The notes under the pieces: generated by a model | Told to the model about the DNA's origin: nothing | The model's input: only the letters and a program-made list of their open reading frames with translations | Database searches by the model: none | Shown: positions 16,737 through 25,717 of the stretch, piece by piece | Layout of the letters: every line of letters starts with the position of its first letter | Position numbering within the stretch: the first letter of the stretch is position 1 | Assembly: GCA_964596165.1 (NCBI GenBank) | Contig: CAZQTW010000045.1 | Location: 1 to 55,418 of the forward strand | DNA length: 55,418 bases | Reading direction: 5' to 3' | Source of the DNA: CAYUQT01 sp964596165 | GTDB taxonomy: Bacteria; Planctomycetota; Phycisphaerae; UBA1845; JAFGLZ01 | Position numbers and translations under genes: made by a program

Positions 16737-17431
16737 TCCGGTTTCTCCGTCGAAAGCCGGCCCTTGTCCAGATATACGGTCCGCGTCGCGCGGGCGGAGG
16801 CGTGGGGATCGTGAGTGACCATGATGATGGTCTTGCCGTGCTCGCGATTGAGCGCCTGCAACAAGCTCAGGACTTCATCGCCCGACTTTCGGTCGAGGTC
16901 GCCGGTCGGCTCGTCGCAGAGCAGCAGCGTCGGGTCCGTGACGATGGCGCGGGCGATGCCGGTGCGCTGTTGCTCGCCGCCGGAAAGCGTACGCGGGTAG
17001 TGCCGACTCCGGTGGAAAAGGCCAACCACTTTCAGGGCGGTCTCAACGTGCTTGCGTCGTTCGGCCTTCGACAGGTGGGTGAGCAACAGCGGCAGCTCGA
17101 CGTTTCGCTCGGCCGTCAGAACGGGGAGCAGGTTGTAGAATTGAAACACGAGTCCCACGTGCCGCGCGCGCCACGCGGCCAGTTGGCGGTTGGACATCCG
17201 GTCGATCCGTTCGCCGCCGACTTCCACCGACCCGTTCGTCACGCGGTCCAACCCGCCGATCAGGTTCAGGAGCGTTGTCTTGCCGGAACCGGACGGGCCC
17301 ATCAGGGCCAGAAACTCGCCTTGCGACACGTCCAGATTCAGTCCCGACAACACGTGAATCTCTTCCGAGCCCCGGTGGAACGTCTTGTCGACGTTCCTGG
17401 CACGCACGAGGACGTCGTTGCCGGTACTCAT
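16733..17431 (-). CDS. ABC transporter ATP-binding protein, LolD/MacB-type
   Basis: A 232-aa ATPase. It has Walker A GPSGSGKTTLLN, Q-loop VFQFYNLLPVLTA, signature TLSGGEQQRTGIARAI, Walker B LLLCDEPTGDLD and H-loop MVTHD. GEQQRTGIARA and CDEPTGDLD are typical of the LolD/MacB/FtsE group. It powers the two FtsX-type permeases encoded downstream and starts within the adaptor's stop codon. One of four genes whose junctions all overlap. Confidence 0.93.
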   Translation of the reverse strand: MSTGNDVLVRARNVDKTFHRGSEEIHVLSGLNLDVSQGEFLALMGPSGSGKTTLLNLIGGLDRVTNGSVEVGGERIDRMSNRQLAAWRARHVGLVFQFYNLLPVLTAERNVELPLLLTHLSKAERRKHVETALKVVGLFHRSRHYPRTLSGGEQQRTGIARAIVTDPTLLLCDEPTGDLDRKSGDEVLSLLQALNREHGKTIIMVTHDPHASARATRTVYLDKGRLSTEKPE

Positions 17432-18639
17432 TTCCTTGCCTCCGTTACTTTGGCGCCGTCGGCCAGGTTGTCAAACCCTTCCACCACCACCCGGTCGCCG
17501 CCGCTTACGCCCGCGGCGATCGTGACCGGATCGCCTCGGGCGGCGCCGAGCGTCACCGCCCGCCGTTCGACGCGCCCGTCGCGAACAACCCACACCATAT
17601 CCCGACCGTCGATCCGACGGACGGCCGCTTGGGGGACCGTCGGGCTGCGCGGGGCCGTCGTCGGCTCACCGCTGCTCCGGAACGCCACCTTCACGCTCAT
17701 GTCGGGTAGGATGCGCGGGTCAAGCTTCTCGAACCCCACGCGTACCTTCACCGTGGCCTTTTGCCGGTCGGCGGCGGGGATGATCGCGATCACCTTCGCC
17801 GGAATATGCCAGTCCGGATACGAGTCGAGCGTGGCCTCCGCCGGTTGCCCCGATTTGACGCGATTGAGGTAACTCTCGCTCACGTCCACTTCGATCTCCA
17901 ACGAACTCATGTCCACGATCGTACAGATGCCGGTGCGGGTGAAGCCGCCGACCGACATCGGCGAGATCATTTCGCCCGGCTGGGCGTTTTTCGTCGTTAC
18001 AACCCCAGAGAACGGCGCGCGAATGATCGTGTCATCGAGCTGCTGTTCCCACAGCGCCACCTCGCGCTCGCTGACGGCGATGTCGGCCGTCTGCCGCTCA
18101 AGTCTGGCCGTCAACGACTTGAAGTCCGTTTCGGCCCGATCCAGTTCCACGGGGCTGGCCGCTTCTCCGGCCGCGAGTCGGGAGAGCCGTTTCAGATCAC
18201 GCTCGGCCTGGACCAGATTGGCCTTCGTCTCGCCCAACGTCTTTCGGGCCGACTCCAACTGGGCTTTCGCCAGATGAAGGCTCTTCTCGACGTTGGACGA
18301 GTCGATCTTCGCCAGCACCTGGCCGGCCTCAACCTTCATCCCCTCCTCCACCATCACTTCCACGACCTTGCCGGTAACCTTGGAGGAGACGGTGGCCATA
18401 CGCCGTGCGGTCACGTAACCGGAGGCGTTGAGGAGGGTCTGGTCTGCCCCCGCTGCCGTTTCCCGGACCACGAACGTGTGGACGACGAAGGTCTTCGGCC
18501 GATTGGACCACACGAACCAACCGACGGCAACCACCATGGCGGCCAAGACGATCGCGACCGGCACGACCGGCAATCTGCCGCGCGGTGGGGTCGCTCGGTC
18601 GATGCGGAGCGCGTCGAGCGTTTCCTTGTCGGGACTCAT
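17428..18639 (-). CDS. Membrane-fusion/periplasmic adaptor protein (HlyD/RND type)
   Basis: A 403-aa adaptor. It has one N-terminal membrane anchor (VVPVAIVLAAMVVAVGWFVW, residues 25-44), then the barrel-sandwich/lipoyl half-motif GKVVEVMVEEGMKVEAGQVLAKID. A coiled-coil hairpin follows (about 110-190, rich in Ala, Glu, Leu and Arg), then the second lipoyl half IIRAPFSGVVTTKNAQPGEMI, and beta-barrel and membrane-proximal domains. It links the ABC permeases to the outer envelope. First gene of the operon, divergent from the cyclophilin gene 360 bp away. No outer-membrane TolC-like gene is present here. Confidence 0.9.
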   Translation of the reverse strand: MSPDKETLDALRIDRATPPRGRLPVVPVAIVLAAMVVAVGWFVWSNRPKTFVVHTFVVRETAAGADQTLLNASGYVTARRMATVSSKVTGKVVEVMVEEGMKVEAGQVLAKIDSSNVEKSLHLAKAQLESARKTLGETKANLVQAERDLKRLSRLAAGEAASPVELDRAETDFKSLTARLERQTADIAVSEREVALWEQQLDDTIIRAPFSGVVTTKNAQPGEMISPMSVGGFTRTGICTIVDMSSLEIEVDVSESYLNRVKSGQPAEATLDSYPDWHIPAKVIAIIPAADRQKATVKVRVGFEKLDPRILPDMSVKVAFRSSGEPTTAPRSPTVPQAAVRRIDGRDMVWVVRDGRVERRAVTLGAARGDPVTIAAGVSGGDRVVVEGFDNLADGAKVTEARK

Positions 18640-18999
18640 CGTTTGGGACGCTCCGAGCGTGTCGGCCTCAGCCTTTCGGGTCGGTCTGGCGAGTTCAAGG
18701 GGTCGGATACCTTTCCACGCGCCACAAGCGTGCGAGTCTACTCGTACCCCGACATACTGCCAAGGGCACCCGTGTCCTCATCCGCCTCGGGCCCCCGATT
18801 GCGGGAGGGGTCGCCGACGCCGGCGAGCAACCGATCCGGTTCCGTCGCATCCGTCCGACCGACATACCGGTGTCTGAGCTCCTTTGCAGGGGCACTGTCG
18901 AACCGTGGAACTGGGGGGTGGTAAATCGCCTCAACTGAGTGTACGCTATTCACCGATTTCACAGGCGAACAGGCATTCTGAGATCGAGCGAGGTGTACC
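18640..18999. other. Divergent intergenic region, no gene recognised
   Basis: These 360 bases separate the adaptor gene (minus) from the cyclophilin lipoprotein gene (plus). Promoters for both must be here, but I could not pick a convincing -35/-10 pair. Short open frames show no recognisable protein features. Confidence 0.5.
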
Positions 19000-19785
19000 G
19001 TGACCAAGTCCGTCCCCATGATCGTTGTGTTGGGTTCCTCCCTCGCGCTCCTAGCGGGGTGTTACAAGGAGACCTATCGGGCGAGCAAATCGATCGAGCT
19101 GGACGACGAGTCGGCCGCGGCCAGCAGGCCTGCCCCTCCGCCGGCCGATCTGGAGACCGCTCAGGAAGCACCCACGACGGCCCCAACGCCCATGGAGGCT
19201 CCGACGGCCACGGCCGCTCCGACACCGACTTCCGAAGCGCCTCCCACCGCGGCGATCGCCGCCCCCGATCAGAAAACTCGAGTGGTGATGGAAACCAATC
19301 TCGGCGAGATGGTGGTAGAACTGTGGCCCGACATCGCGCCCCTCACGGTAGCCAATTTCCTCAGACTGGTCGAATCGGGCTTCTATGAAAACATGGCGTT
19401 CAACCGCATGATTCCGGGGTTCATGATCCAGCTCGGCAAGCTGGCCGATACGACCAAGGCGAGTCAGATCAAGCCCATTCGGGGCGAGTTCAACGAAACC
19501 GTCAAGCACGGCGAGGGGACAATCAGCATGGCCCGCCAACCCAGCGACGTGAACTCCGCCACCTACCAGTTTTTCATCTGTTTCAGGCCCAATTCGGAAA
19601 TCGAGGAACGAGGGCTGGCCTCCTTGGACGGCAAGTGGGCTATCTTCGGCAAGGTCGTCGAGGGATTGGATGTGCTCCGAAAGATCGGATCGATTCCGAC
19701 CACCACGCAACAGGTTGGCGGGAGGGATGAGCGGAGCAAGCCCACGCAACCCATCCTGCTGCGAACGATCCGTATCGTCCGATAA
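19000..19785 (+). CDS. Cyclophilin-type peptidyl-prolyl isomerase, lipoprotein
   Basis: A 261-aa protein: lipoprotein signal ending LALLAGC, then a Pro/Thr/Ala-rich linker of about 60 residues (TAPTPMEAPTATAAPTPT), then a cyclophilin domain from about residue 92. The domain shows METNLGEMVVELWPDIAPLTVANF, FNRMIPGFMIQ, and later TYQFFICF and WAIFGKVVEGLDVL, matching small bacterial cyclophilins (PpiA/PpiB). It would accelerate prolyl isomerisation on exported proteins at the membrane face. Start is GTG 19000 with AGG upstream. The linker extends the domain away from the membrane. Confidence 0.88.
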   Translation: MTKSVPMIVVLGSSLALLAGCYKETYRASKSIELDDESAAASRPAPPPADLETAQEAPTTAPTPMEAPTATAAPTPTSEAPPTAAIAAPDQKTRVVMETNLGEMVVELWPDIAPLTVANFLRLVESGFYENMAFNRMIPGFMIQLGKLADTTKASQIKPIRGEFNETVKHGEGTISMARQPSDVNSATYQFFICFRPNSEIEERGLASLDGKWAIFGKVVEGLDVLRKIGSIPTTTQQVGGRDERSKPTQPILLRTIRIVR

Positions 19786-19890
19786 GGCGGCGGATTGAAT
19801 TCGGACCACTCCCCTGCATACAATGGGAGTCGGTCCCGTTGGGCTCGCGGGGCACGGTGGCTCCATAACCCCTTCAAGGAGGAATGCGTG

Positions 19891-21390
19891 ATGACACGAC
19901 GCATTGCTGTCTTCGGCACGAGTCTAACGCTGGGCGCGATCGGCTTGCTGCTCTCGCTTCCCGGATGCATCCCCATCACTCCCAAGACCCCCAAAGCGAA
20001 CAGCCAAGTGGTGACGGTGGCGGCGGGCGGGACCGTCAACATTACCACGACAGCCACGGGCGGATCGGGTTCGTACACGTGGACGCTCGTCTCGGGTCCG
20101 TCGCATGGAACGTTGGTGGCTCCGGCGGTCTTGCCGAACGTGACCTACCAGCCGACGGCGGGATACGAGGGGTGTGACGGGTTTGTGTTCCGAGTGAACG
20201 ACGGGACGTACAACAGCAACGACGCAACCGTCACCATATCCGTGGCCAACAAGAAACCGGTCGCCCAGGATGTCACGGCAACGGCGACAGCCGGGCAGAA
20301 CACCACGGTCACGATGGCCGGGACCGATCCGGACAACTGCCCGTTGCCTCTCACGTTCCAGATCGTCACGCCGCCTCAGCACGGGACGGTGGGAACGCCC
20401 AGCGGGGCCAACGTGACCTACAAGTCCACCGCCACGTTCGCGGGGACCGACACCTTCACCTACAAGGCCTTTGACGGGCTGGCGCTTTCCGACAACATCG
20501 GAACCGCGACGATCACGGTCGGCGTGAACCCGGGCAATCGCAGGCTCCTGTTGACGCTCAGGAACAAGCTGACCGATCGCTACATCCACTATCACCTGAT
20601 TCTGATTGCGTTCGTGGAGGACATCACCCCGGGGGACGAAGCGCGCTACTTGAATTTCGGGTATCATCATTATCCCTCAGGCACCACGATCGGCTGTTAC
20701 ACCTTCACGCAGAATCTTTACCTCTACTACCACAACAACGGCAAGTTCCGTTCCGACGTGAGCAACCCGACCAGCACGATGCTCAGCGGGATCGCACCGG
20801 CATCGAGCAGTTCGACCCCCCGTGTGGACAGTTTCTTCGGAAACAGGGAGGTTCCACTCCCGTCGGTCATTTTGTTCCACGATCCCGGCACGACGGTGCC
20901 CAGCCCGTTCAACACCGGCCGCGGTTCGTCGACGATCAACCCCGGCCTTCACACGATCTCGAGTTGTGTTTCCTGCGATCGTTGCGCGCAGGCGGGTTGG
21001 TATTACGTTCAGAGCAATGATACCCCGATCGGGATTGCCAGCGCTTGCACCATCGGACGGGATATCACGGCGAAAGGCCGTTACTACCGGGTCCCCGGCG
21101 AGATTCAAGGGACGGTATGCTACGACTGCACGTCCGAAGCGGGGACCCTGCCGATCGCCATATTGAACACGGCGCACTGGTTGCACAATTCGGCCGCCGG
21201 GACCGGTACGGGACCGCTCGGTCCGGGTCTGCCGACCGACGTGAGATGTCACGAGTTCTATGCGGACTCCGTCATCGTATACACCTTCGGCAATGCCGCC
21301 GACGCCGTGCAGCCGGGCGGCACGGCGACTCCCAGCCTCGTCTGGGACGTACGATCGCGAAACGGCGACGTGATTCATCTTCCCAGCTAG
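19891..21390 (+). CDS. Lipoprotein with two cadherin/Ig-like repeats and a novel C-terminal domain
   Basis: A 499-aa protein. AAGGAGG at 19876-19882 sets the start at ATG 19891 (GTG 19888 is also possible). The signal ends LLLSLPGC. Two repeats follow (about residues 30-130 and 130-225), each with a GSYTW/LTFQI strand, SHGTL or QHGTV, NVTYQPTAGYEG or NVTYKSTATFAG, and FRVNDGTYNSN or YKAFDGLALSD. These belong to the Big_9/cadherin-like group found in surface proteins. The last roughly 270 residues are not recognised; they are Cys-containing (SSCVSCDRCAQAG, CYDCTSEAG) and rich in aromatic and Gly/Ser residues. Probably cell-surface; function unknown. Confidence 0.75.
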   Translation: MTRRIAVFGTSLTLGAIGLLLSLPGCIPITPKTPKANSQVVTVAAGGTVNITTTATGGSGSYTWTLVSGPSHGTLVAPAVLPNVTYQPTAGYEGCDGFVFRVNDGTYNSNDATVTISVANKKPVAQDVTATATAGQNTTVTMAGTDPDNCPLPLTFQIVTPPQHGTVGTPSGANVTYKSTATFAGTDTFTYKAFDGLALSDNIGTATITVGVNPGNRRLLLTLRNKLTDRYIHYHLILIAFVEDITPGDEARYLNFGYHHYPSGTTIGCYTFTQNLYLYYHNNGKFRSDVSNPTSTMLSGIAPASSSSTPRVDSFFGNREVPLPSVILFHDPGTTVPSPFNTGRGSSTINPGLHTISSCVSCDRCAQAGWYYVQSNDTPIGIASACTIGRDITAKGRYYRVPGEIQGTVCYDCTSEAGTLPIAILNTAHWLHNSAAGTGTGPLGPGLPTDVRCHEFYADSVIVYTFGNAADAVQPGGTATPSLVWDVRSRNGDVIHLPS

Positions 21391-21392
21391 TG

Positions 21393-21707
21393 ATGAGCAA
21401 TCGCTCCCAAGAGTCGACCGGGCTTTCCGTCGAGGTGCGTCGCCATCTGGCCGCGCGCGCCCGGGTCCTGCAACCGAGCGTTCACGTGGGCTCCAAGGGC
21501 CTGACGGACGCCATCGTCGCTCAGGTTCGGCAGGCCCTGCGCAAGCACGAGTTGATCAAGGTCAGGATCCGGGTTGACTCGGCGGACGAGGCCGACGCCG
21601 TCGGTCAGGAATTGGGGCGTCGCGTTCCCTGTCATCTCATCCAGAGGATCGGCAAAGTGGTCGTGGTGTACGCGCCGAAGACCGACCCCCCGTCGGGGGT
21701 GCCGTAA
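21393..21707 (+). CDS. yhbY: YhbY/CRM-domain RNA-binding protein
   Basis: A 104-aa protein with the CRM domain: LAARARVLQPSVHVGSKGLTDAIVAQ (the GxxG-like turn is GSKG), ALRKHELIKVRI and QRIGKVVVVY at the end. E. coli YhbY associates with the large ribosomal subunit precursor and helps assembly. The start 3 bp after the preceding stop is ATG 21393, with GTG 21390 as an alternative. A short tail KTDPPSGVP follows the domain. It begins a run of tightly spaced genes. Confidence 0.9.
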   Translation: MSNRSQESTGLSVEVRRHLAARARVLQPSVHVGSKGLTDAIVAQVRQALRKHELIKVRIRVDSADEADAVGQELGRRVPCHLIQRIGKVVVVYAPKTDPPSGVP

Positions 21708-21710
21708 CCC

Positions 21711-22700
21711 ATGCCGCCGGGGCGCATCAGACGCGTGGACGGTGTGGCCACCCTGGCCGTGTTCGGCTCAATGCTGTGTTGGTCGAGCACGCCCATTTGG
21801 ATCAAGTACTTCACGGGCTACTTCGATCCGTACACTCAGAATCTCTATCGATACGCCTTTGCCTTGCTCCTGTGGTTGCCGTATCTGTCCGTTCAGCAGG
21901 TTCGCGGGCGCGTTCGATGGGGCTTCTGGGGGGTTGCCCTCCTGGCGGCATTGCCCAACATCGGTATGCAGACCTTCTGGGCATGGTCCCTGTACTATCT
22001 CGACGCGGGCGTGATGTCGCTGCTATCGAGGCAGACGGTCATCTGGTGTGCCCTCATGTCGATCATTCTTTTCTCGGACGAGCGCCGGCTGGTTCGGAGC
22101 AAACGCTTCTGGATCGGGCTTCTCTGCGGCCTGGCCGGGGCGGTGGGCGTACTGGTATTCAAGCCGGGATTCAGCCTACAAGCCGCCACCACGGACGCCT
22201 CCGTCCATCGAACTCTGATCGGAGCGGCCATGGTGACCGCGTCGGCGTTCTTCTGGGGCATCTACGCGGTGCTGGTCCGGATGACCATGAAGGGGGCCGA
22301 CACTCGGACTTCCTTCGCCCTGGTCGCGCTTCACACGACGCTCGGGTGCGCGTTCATAGCCGCCCTGGCGGGCAGTCCGGGTGCCGTCGCACGCGTTCCT
22401 CCGTATGTGGTCCTGATGCTGGCGCTTTCAGGTTGGATTTGCATCGGACTGGCTCACGTCATGTACTATACCGCGATCCACCGGATCGGTGTGGCCGTGC
22501 CGACCGCGGTGCTGCAATTGGTGCCCTTTGCGGTGGCCTGCATGTCCTATCTGATCTTCGGTGAAACCTTTACCGGCGGGCAACTGTGCAGCGGCGTCGT
22601 CCTCGTCGTGGGCGCGGCGCTGGCCCTCTGGGCTCAGGAGCGGCTCCAGGAACCCCAAGCGGCGGCTGAGGCCGATCCGGCCGGTGAGTGTCGTTCGTAA
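21711..22700 (+). CDS. EamA/DMT-family transporter
   Basis: A 329-aa protein with about ten hydrophobic helices in two five-helix EamA repeats. The first opens LAVFGSMLCWSSTPIWIKYF and contains MSLLSRQTVIWCALMSIILF; the second opens MVTASAFFWGIYAVLVR and ends PFAVACMSYLIFGE and LVVGAALALWA. Such proteins export amino acids, nucleosides or metabolites; the substrate cannot be read. It starts 3 bp after yhbY and is followed 17 bp later by a GT9 gene. Confidence 0.85.
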   Translation: MPPGRIRRVDGVATLAVFGSMLCWSSTPIWIKYFTGYFDPYTQNLYRYAFALLLWLPYLSVQQVRGRVRWGFWGVALLAALPNIGMQTFWAWSLYYLDAGVMSLLSRQTVIWCALMSIILFSDERRLVRSKRFWIGLLCGLAGAVGVLVFKPGFSLQAATTDASVHRTLIGAAMVTASAFFWGIYAVLVRMTMKGADTRTSFALVALHTTLGCAFIAALAGSPGAVARVPPYVVLMLALSGWICIGLAHVMYYTAIHRIGVAVPTAVLQLVPFAVACMSYLIFGETFTGGQLCSGVVLVVGAALALWAQERLQEPQAAAEADPAGECRS

Positions 22701-22717
22701 CGAGTTGACGCGTTGAG

Positions 22718-23695
22718 ATGATCGAACGGGATGTGTCCATCTGCGTAATCCACGGCGGCGCCCTCGGTGATTTCGTGATGGCCTTGCGGGTCATCGCCTC
22801 GTTGCGAGCCCGCCATCCCACCGCCGACATCGAGGTGCTAGGGCACGCGTCGACGGCATCATTGGCCGTGGGGCGCGGCGGCGTCGATCGTGTACGTTCG
22901 CTCGAGCGTCTGCCGCTCCACACGATGTTTGCCGGCTCGACCACGGTTGCCCAAGCATGCCGTGATTACTTCGCGCGGTTTGAAATGGTCGTGAACATGT
23001 ACGCGTCGGCCGGGGAGACGTTCACCCGCCGCCTCAGCGAGGTGTGTCCCGGCCGCGTGATTACGATCACCGTTTCACCGCCGAATCCGAGCCGACACAT
23101 CACCGAGTACTGGCTGGACGACGTGCGCGACGCGGGAATTCCCACCTCGCCCGAGCCGGTGCGGCTCGTGTTCTCGGCGGAAGAACGACAATACGGTCGC
23201 GCGCGGCTTCGCGAAGCGGCGGATCACGATGAGGTGCCCCTGCTTCTGATTCACCCGGGTAGCGGCGGTCGGAACAAGTGTTGGCCCGCCTCCGGTTACC
23301 TGTCCGCGGCGAAGGTCCTCCGCCGTCGTCGCATTTTGCCGGTCTGCATGCTGGGTCCGGTCGAACTCGATCGTTTCGATCGAAGGGAACTCGACATGTT
23401 GCGGGCGACGCTCCCGATTCTGAACGAGCCGGATCTCACGCGGGCGGCAATGATGATCGCCGCGGCGGACGGCTACCTCGGGAATGATTCGGGCATGACG
23501 CACGTGGCCGCCGCGACGGGCACGCCGACGGTGGCGCTCTTCGGTCCCACGAATCCCCAGGTGTGGCGCCCGCTGGGCGAACGCGTCACCGTCGTCGCCG
23601 GCCGCGAGGTCGGCTCGTTTGCAGGCGTGACCGTCCGGCGTGTTGCCGACGAGGTCGTGCGCGCCATTGCGACGGGACGCCTTCGGGGTCGCTGA
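22718..23695 (+). CDS. Glycosyltransferase family 9 (heptosyltransferase-like)
   Basis: A 325-aa GT-B fold enzyme. The N-terminal domain begins with GALGDFVMALRVIASLRARHP, the GT9 acceptor-side motif with catalytic Asp. The C-terminal domain has LLIHPGSGGRNKCWP (nucleotide-sugar binding) and GYLGNDSGMTHVAAATGTPTVALFGPTNP, the hallmark donor-binding block. It adds a heptose or similar sugar to lipopolysaccharide core or another envelope glycan. It is a plausible functional neighbour of the rhamnose genes at 45-48 kb but is not linked to them. Confidence 0.88.
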   Translation: MIERDVSICVIHGGALGDFVMALRVIASLRARHPTADIEVLGHASTASLAVGRGGVDRVRSLERLPLHTMFAGSTTVAQACRDYFARFEMVVNMYASAGETFTRRLSEVCPGRVITITVSPPNPSRHITEYWLDDVRDAGIPTSPEPVRLVFSAEERQYGRARLREAADHDEVPLLLIHPGSGGRNKCWPASGYLSAAKVLRRRRILPVCMLGPVELDRFDRRELDMLRATLPILNEPDLTRAAMMIAAADGYLGNDSGMTHVAAATGTPTVALFGPTNPQVWRPLGERVTVVAGREVGSFAGVTVRRVADEVVRAIATGRLRGR

Positions 23696-23775
23696 CGGAT
23701 GACATCACGCCTTCGACACCCTACACTACGCAATTGGCCTTTGGGCGACGGATGCTTGAAAAGCCCGGATGAACG

Positions 23776-24600
23776 ATGGACGCCTCAACGACACAGTCGG
23801 CATACCTGGAACTACGCGACGTCTCGTTCGCCTATCCCGGTGGACGCAAGGTGCTGGACGGCGTCACAGTGACCGTACCGAAGGGTGAAATCTGGTCGCT
23901 CGTCGGGCCGAATGGTTCCGGAAAGAGCACGCTTCTTCGCCTCATGGCCGGCCTCATCGCGCCGGGTCATGGGCAAGTCCTCCTCAGCGGTCGACCGCTT
24001 TCGCGTATTCGCCCACGGGAACGAGCCCGACGGATTGCCTTCCTGCCGCAAAGCGTGGCGCCCGCTTTCGGTTTCCCGGCTCGACAGATCGTGGCCATGG
24101 GCCGATATCCTCACGCGAGGGGGCTGGGGCTGGAAACGCGACAGGACTGGCAACTGGTTGACCGCTCGATGGCGTGGACCGATACGACCTCGCTGGCCTC
24201 TCGCGAACTGAACACGATGTCCGGAGGCGAACGGCAACGCGTGTTGATCGCCGCCGCCCTCGTTCAGGCGAGCGACCTTCTCTTGCTGGATGAGCCCACC
24301 ACCGCTCTGGACGTGAACCACCAGATCGGCATCCACCGCTTGCTCAACCGCCTGAGCGCCGAACACGGCTGGACCGTCGTCACCGTCACGCACGATCTGA
24401 ATCTGGCCGCCCATTTCAGCCGGCATGTGATCATGCTGAAGGAAGGGCGCGTCGTGGCCTCGGGTTCACCCTCGGATGTTCTGACCTGCGATCGAGTCGA
24501 GGACGTTTACGGTGTGGCGATGCACCGATTGACGCATCCGACCACCGGGGCACCCGTATTGGTGCCCGCCCAACTCGCGTCGCGCGACGAGGTGCGGTGA
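23776..24600 (+). CDS. Iron-siderophore/cobalamin-type ABC ATPase (FepC/BtuD family)
   Basis: A 274-aa ATPase. It has Walker A GPNGSGKSTLLRL, signature TMSGGERQRVLIAAALVQ, Walker B LLLLDEPTTALD and H-loop VTVTHDLNLAAHFS. HDLNLAA is typical of FepC/HmuV/BtuD importers. It overlaps the following FecCD-type permease (TGA of this gene within ATGA). No binding protein or cobalamin riboswitch is visible nearby, so iron chelate, heme and B12 remain open. Confidence 0.88.
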   Translation: MDASTTQSAYLELRDVSFAYPGGRKVLDGVTVTVPKGEIWSLVGPNGSGKSTLLRLMAGLIAPGHGQVLLSGRPLSRIRPRERARRIAFLPQSVAPAFGFPARQIVAMGRYPHARGLGLETRQDWQLVDRSMAWTDTTSLASRELNTMSGGERQRVLIAAALVQASDLLLLDEPTTALDVNHQIGIHRLLNRLSAEHGWTVVTVTHDLNLAAHFSRHVIMLKEGRVVASGSPSDVLTCDRVEDVYGVAMHRLTHPTTGAPVLVPAQLASRDEVR

Positions 24601-25694
24601 TGACGTCGGCGCGAGAACTGACCCGTCGACGATGGCTCACGGCGGTGGGAACGTCGCTGCTGGTCGCGGTCATTGTTGTCGTCGCTTCGCTTTGGATCGG
24701 AACGCAGCCCCGGGAGGTCGGCCTGGCGTTTCGCTCCCTCGTCGGCCGAACCGATGACCCCGATCATCGAATGGCCTATCAACTCGTCTTCGGACTCGGT
24801 CTTCCGCGAACGCTGCTGGCGCTGATCGCCGGGCTGACGCTGGCCATGGCCGGAACGACCTTCCAGGCCCTGTTGCGGAATCCGTTGGCCGAGCCGTTCA
24901 CGCTGGGCGTGGCCAGCGGCGGCTCGCTGGGAGCGCTCATTGCCGTGGAGTTCGGCCTCCACTGGGCATGGGGCGGTCCTTCACCGACGCAGTTGTCCGC
25001 GTTCGTCGGCTCGCTATCCGTTGTCTTGCTCGTGTATCGACTGGGCCGATCGATGGGCATGCTCAACACCTACGACCTGCTGTTGGCCGGCGTGACCGTG
25101 TCGCTGTTCTGTTCGTCGGCCATGATGGCGATCCAGTATTTCGCCGACTATCGCGAACTGTTCGGCATGATCCGATGGATGATGGGCGGTGTGGAGACGG
25201 TGGCGTACCGAGATGTGCTCAGCGTGCTTTCGCTCGCTGTGCCGGCGTGGCTCGTGCTGGGGGCGTCGGCGGGGGCGCTCAACCAACTGTCGCTTGGCGA
25301 GGAGATGGCCGGCGCTCGCGGCGTGCCCGTGCTATGGGTACAAACGGCGGGGTTCATTGCCGCCTCGTTGGGCACCGGGGCGGTGGTGGCGACCTGCGGA
25401 CCCATCGGATTCGTCGGCCTGATCGTGCCGCACGCCGTAAGAGCGATCGTGGGTCCGGATCACCGCGTCCTCATGCCTTGTGCCGCCCTGTTGGGGGGGG
25501 CATTCCTGGTCGTGTGCGATTGGGGCAGCCGACTGCTGCTGCCCGCTTATGGTCACCTTCGGGGACTGGACATGGAGGGCCTGACCCTCGAAGGCGTCCA
25601 GTTGCCCATTGGCGTGATTACTTCAATCTTGGGCGGACCGTTCTTCCTGATCCTGCTCCTACGCAGTCGTCGGGCGGAGCGAATCATGCGCTGA
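24600..25694 (+). CDS. FecCD-family ABC permease (BtuC/FepD-like)
   Basis: A 364-aa permease with about ten helices. Family marks are ARTLLALIAGLTLAMAGTTFQALLRNPLAEPFTLGVASGGSLG near the N-terminus (cited here in parts: PRTLLALIAGLTLAMAG, QALLRNPLAEPFTLGV), WMMGG, and the coupling segment GPIGFVGLIVPHAVRAIVGPDHR. The ATG at 24600 overlaps the ATPase stop by one base; a GTG at 24597 is an alternative. It pairs with the upstream ATPase to import a metal chelate or corrinoid. The required solute-binding protein is not encoded in the window. Confidence 0.9.
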   Translation: MTSARELTRRRWLTAVGTSLLVAVIVVVASLWIGTQPREVGLAFRSLVGRTDDPDHRMAYQLVFGLGLPRTLLALIAGLTLAMAGTTFQALLRNPLAEPFTLGVASGGSLGALIAVEFGLHWAWGGPSPTQLSAFVGSLSVVLLVYRLGRSMGMLNTYDLLLAGVTVSLFCSSAMMAIQYFADYRELFGMIRWMMGGVETVAYRDVLSVLSLAVPAWLVLGASAGALNQLSLGEEMAGARGVPVLWVQTAGFIAASLGTGAVVATCGPIGFVGLIVPHAVRAIVGPDHRVLMPCAALLGGAFLVVCDWGSRLLLPAYGHLRGLDMEGLTLEGVQLPIGVITSILGGPFFLILLLRSRRAERIMR

Positions 25695-25717
25695 CGCTCA
25701 GCCCCGGGCCCGCGTGC

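Noticed and set aside
23696..23775. Cobalamin riboswitch before the FecCD/BtuCD-like pair
   Set aside because: The 80-bp gap is too short and lacks any B12-box-like sequence.
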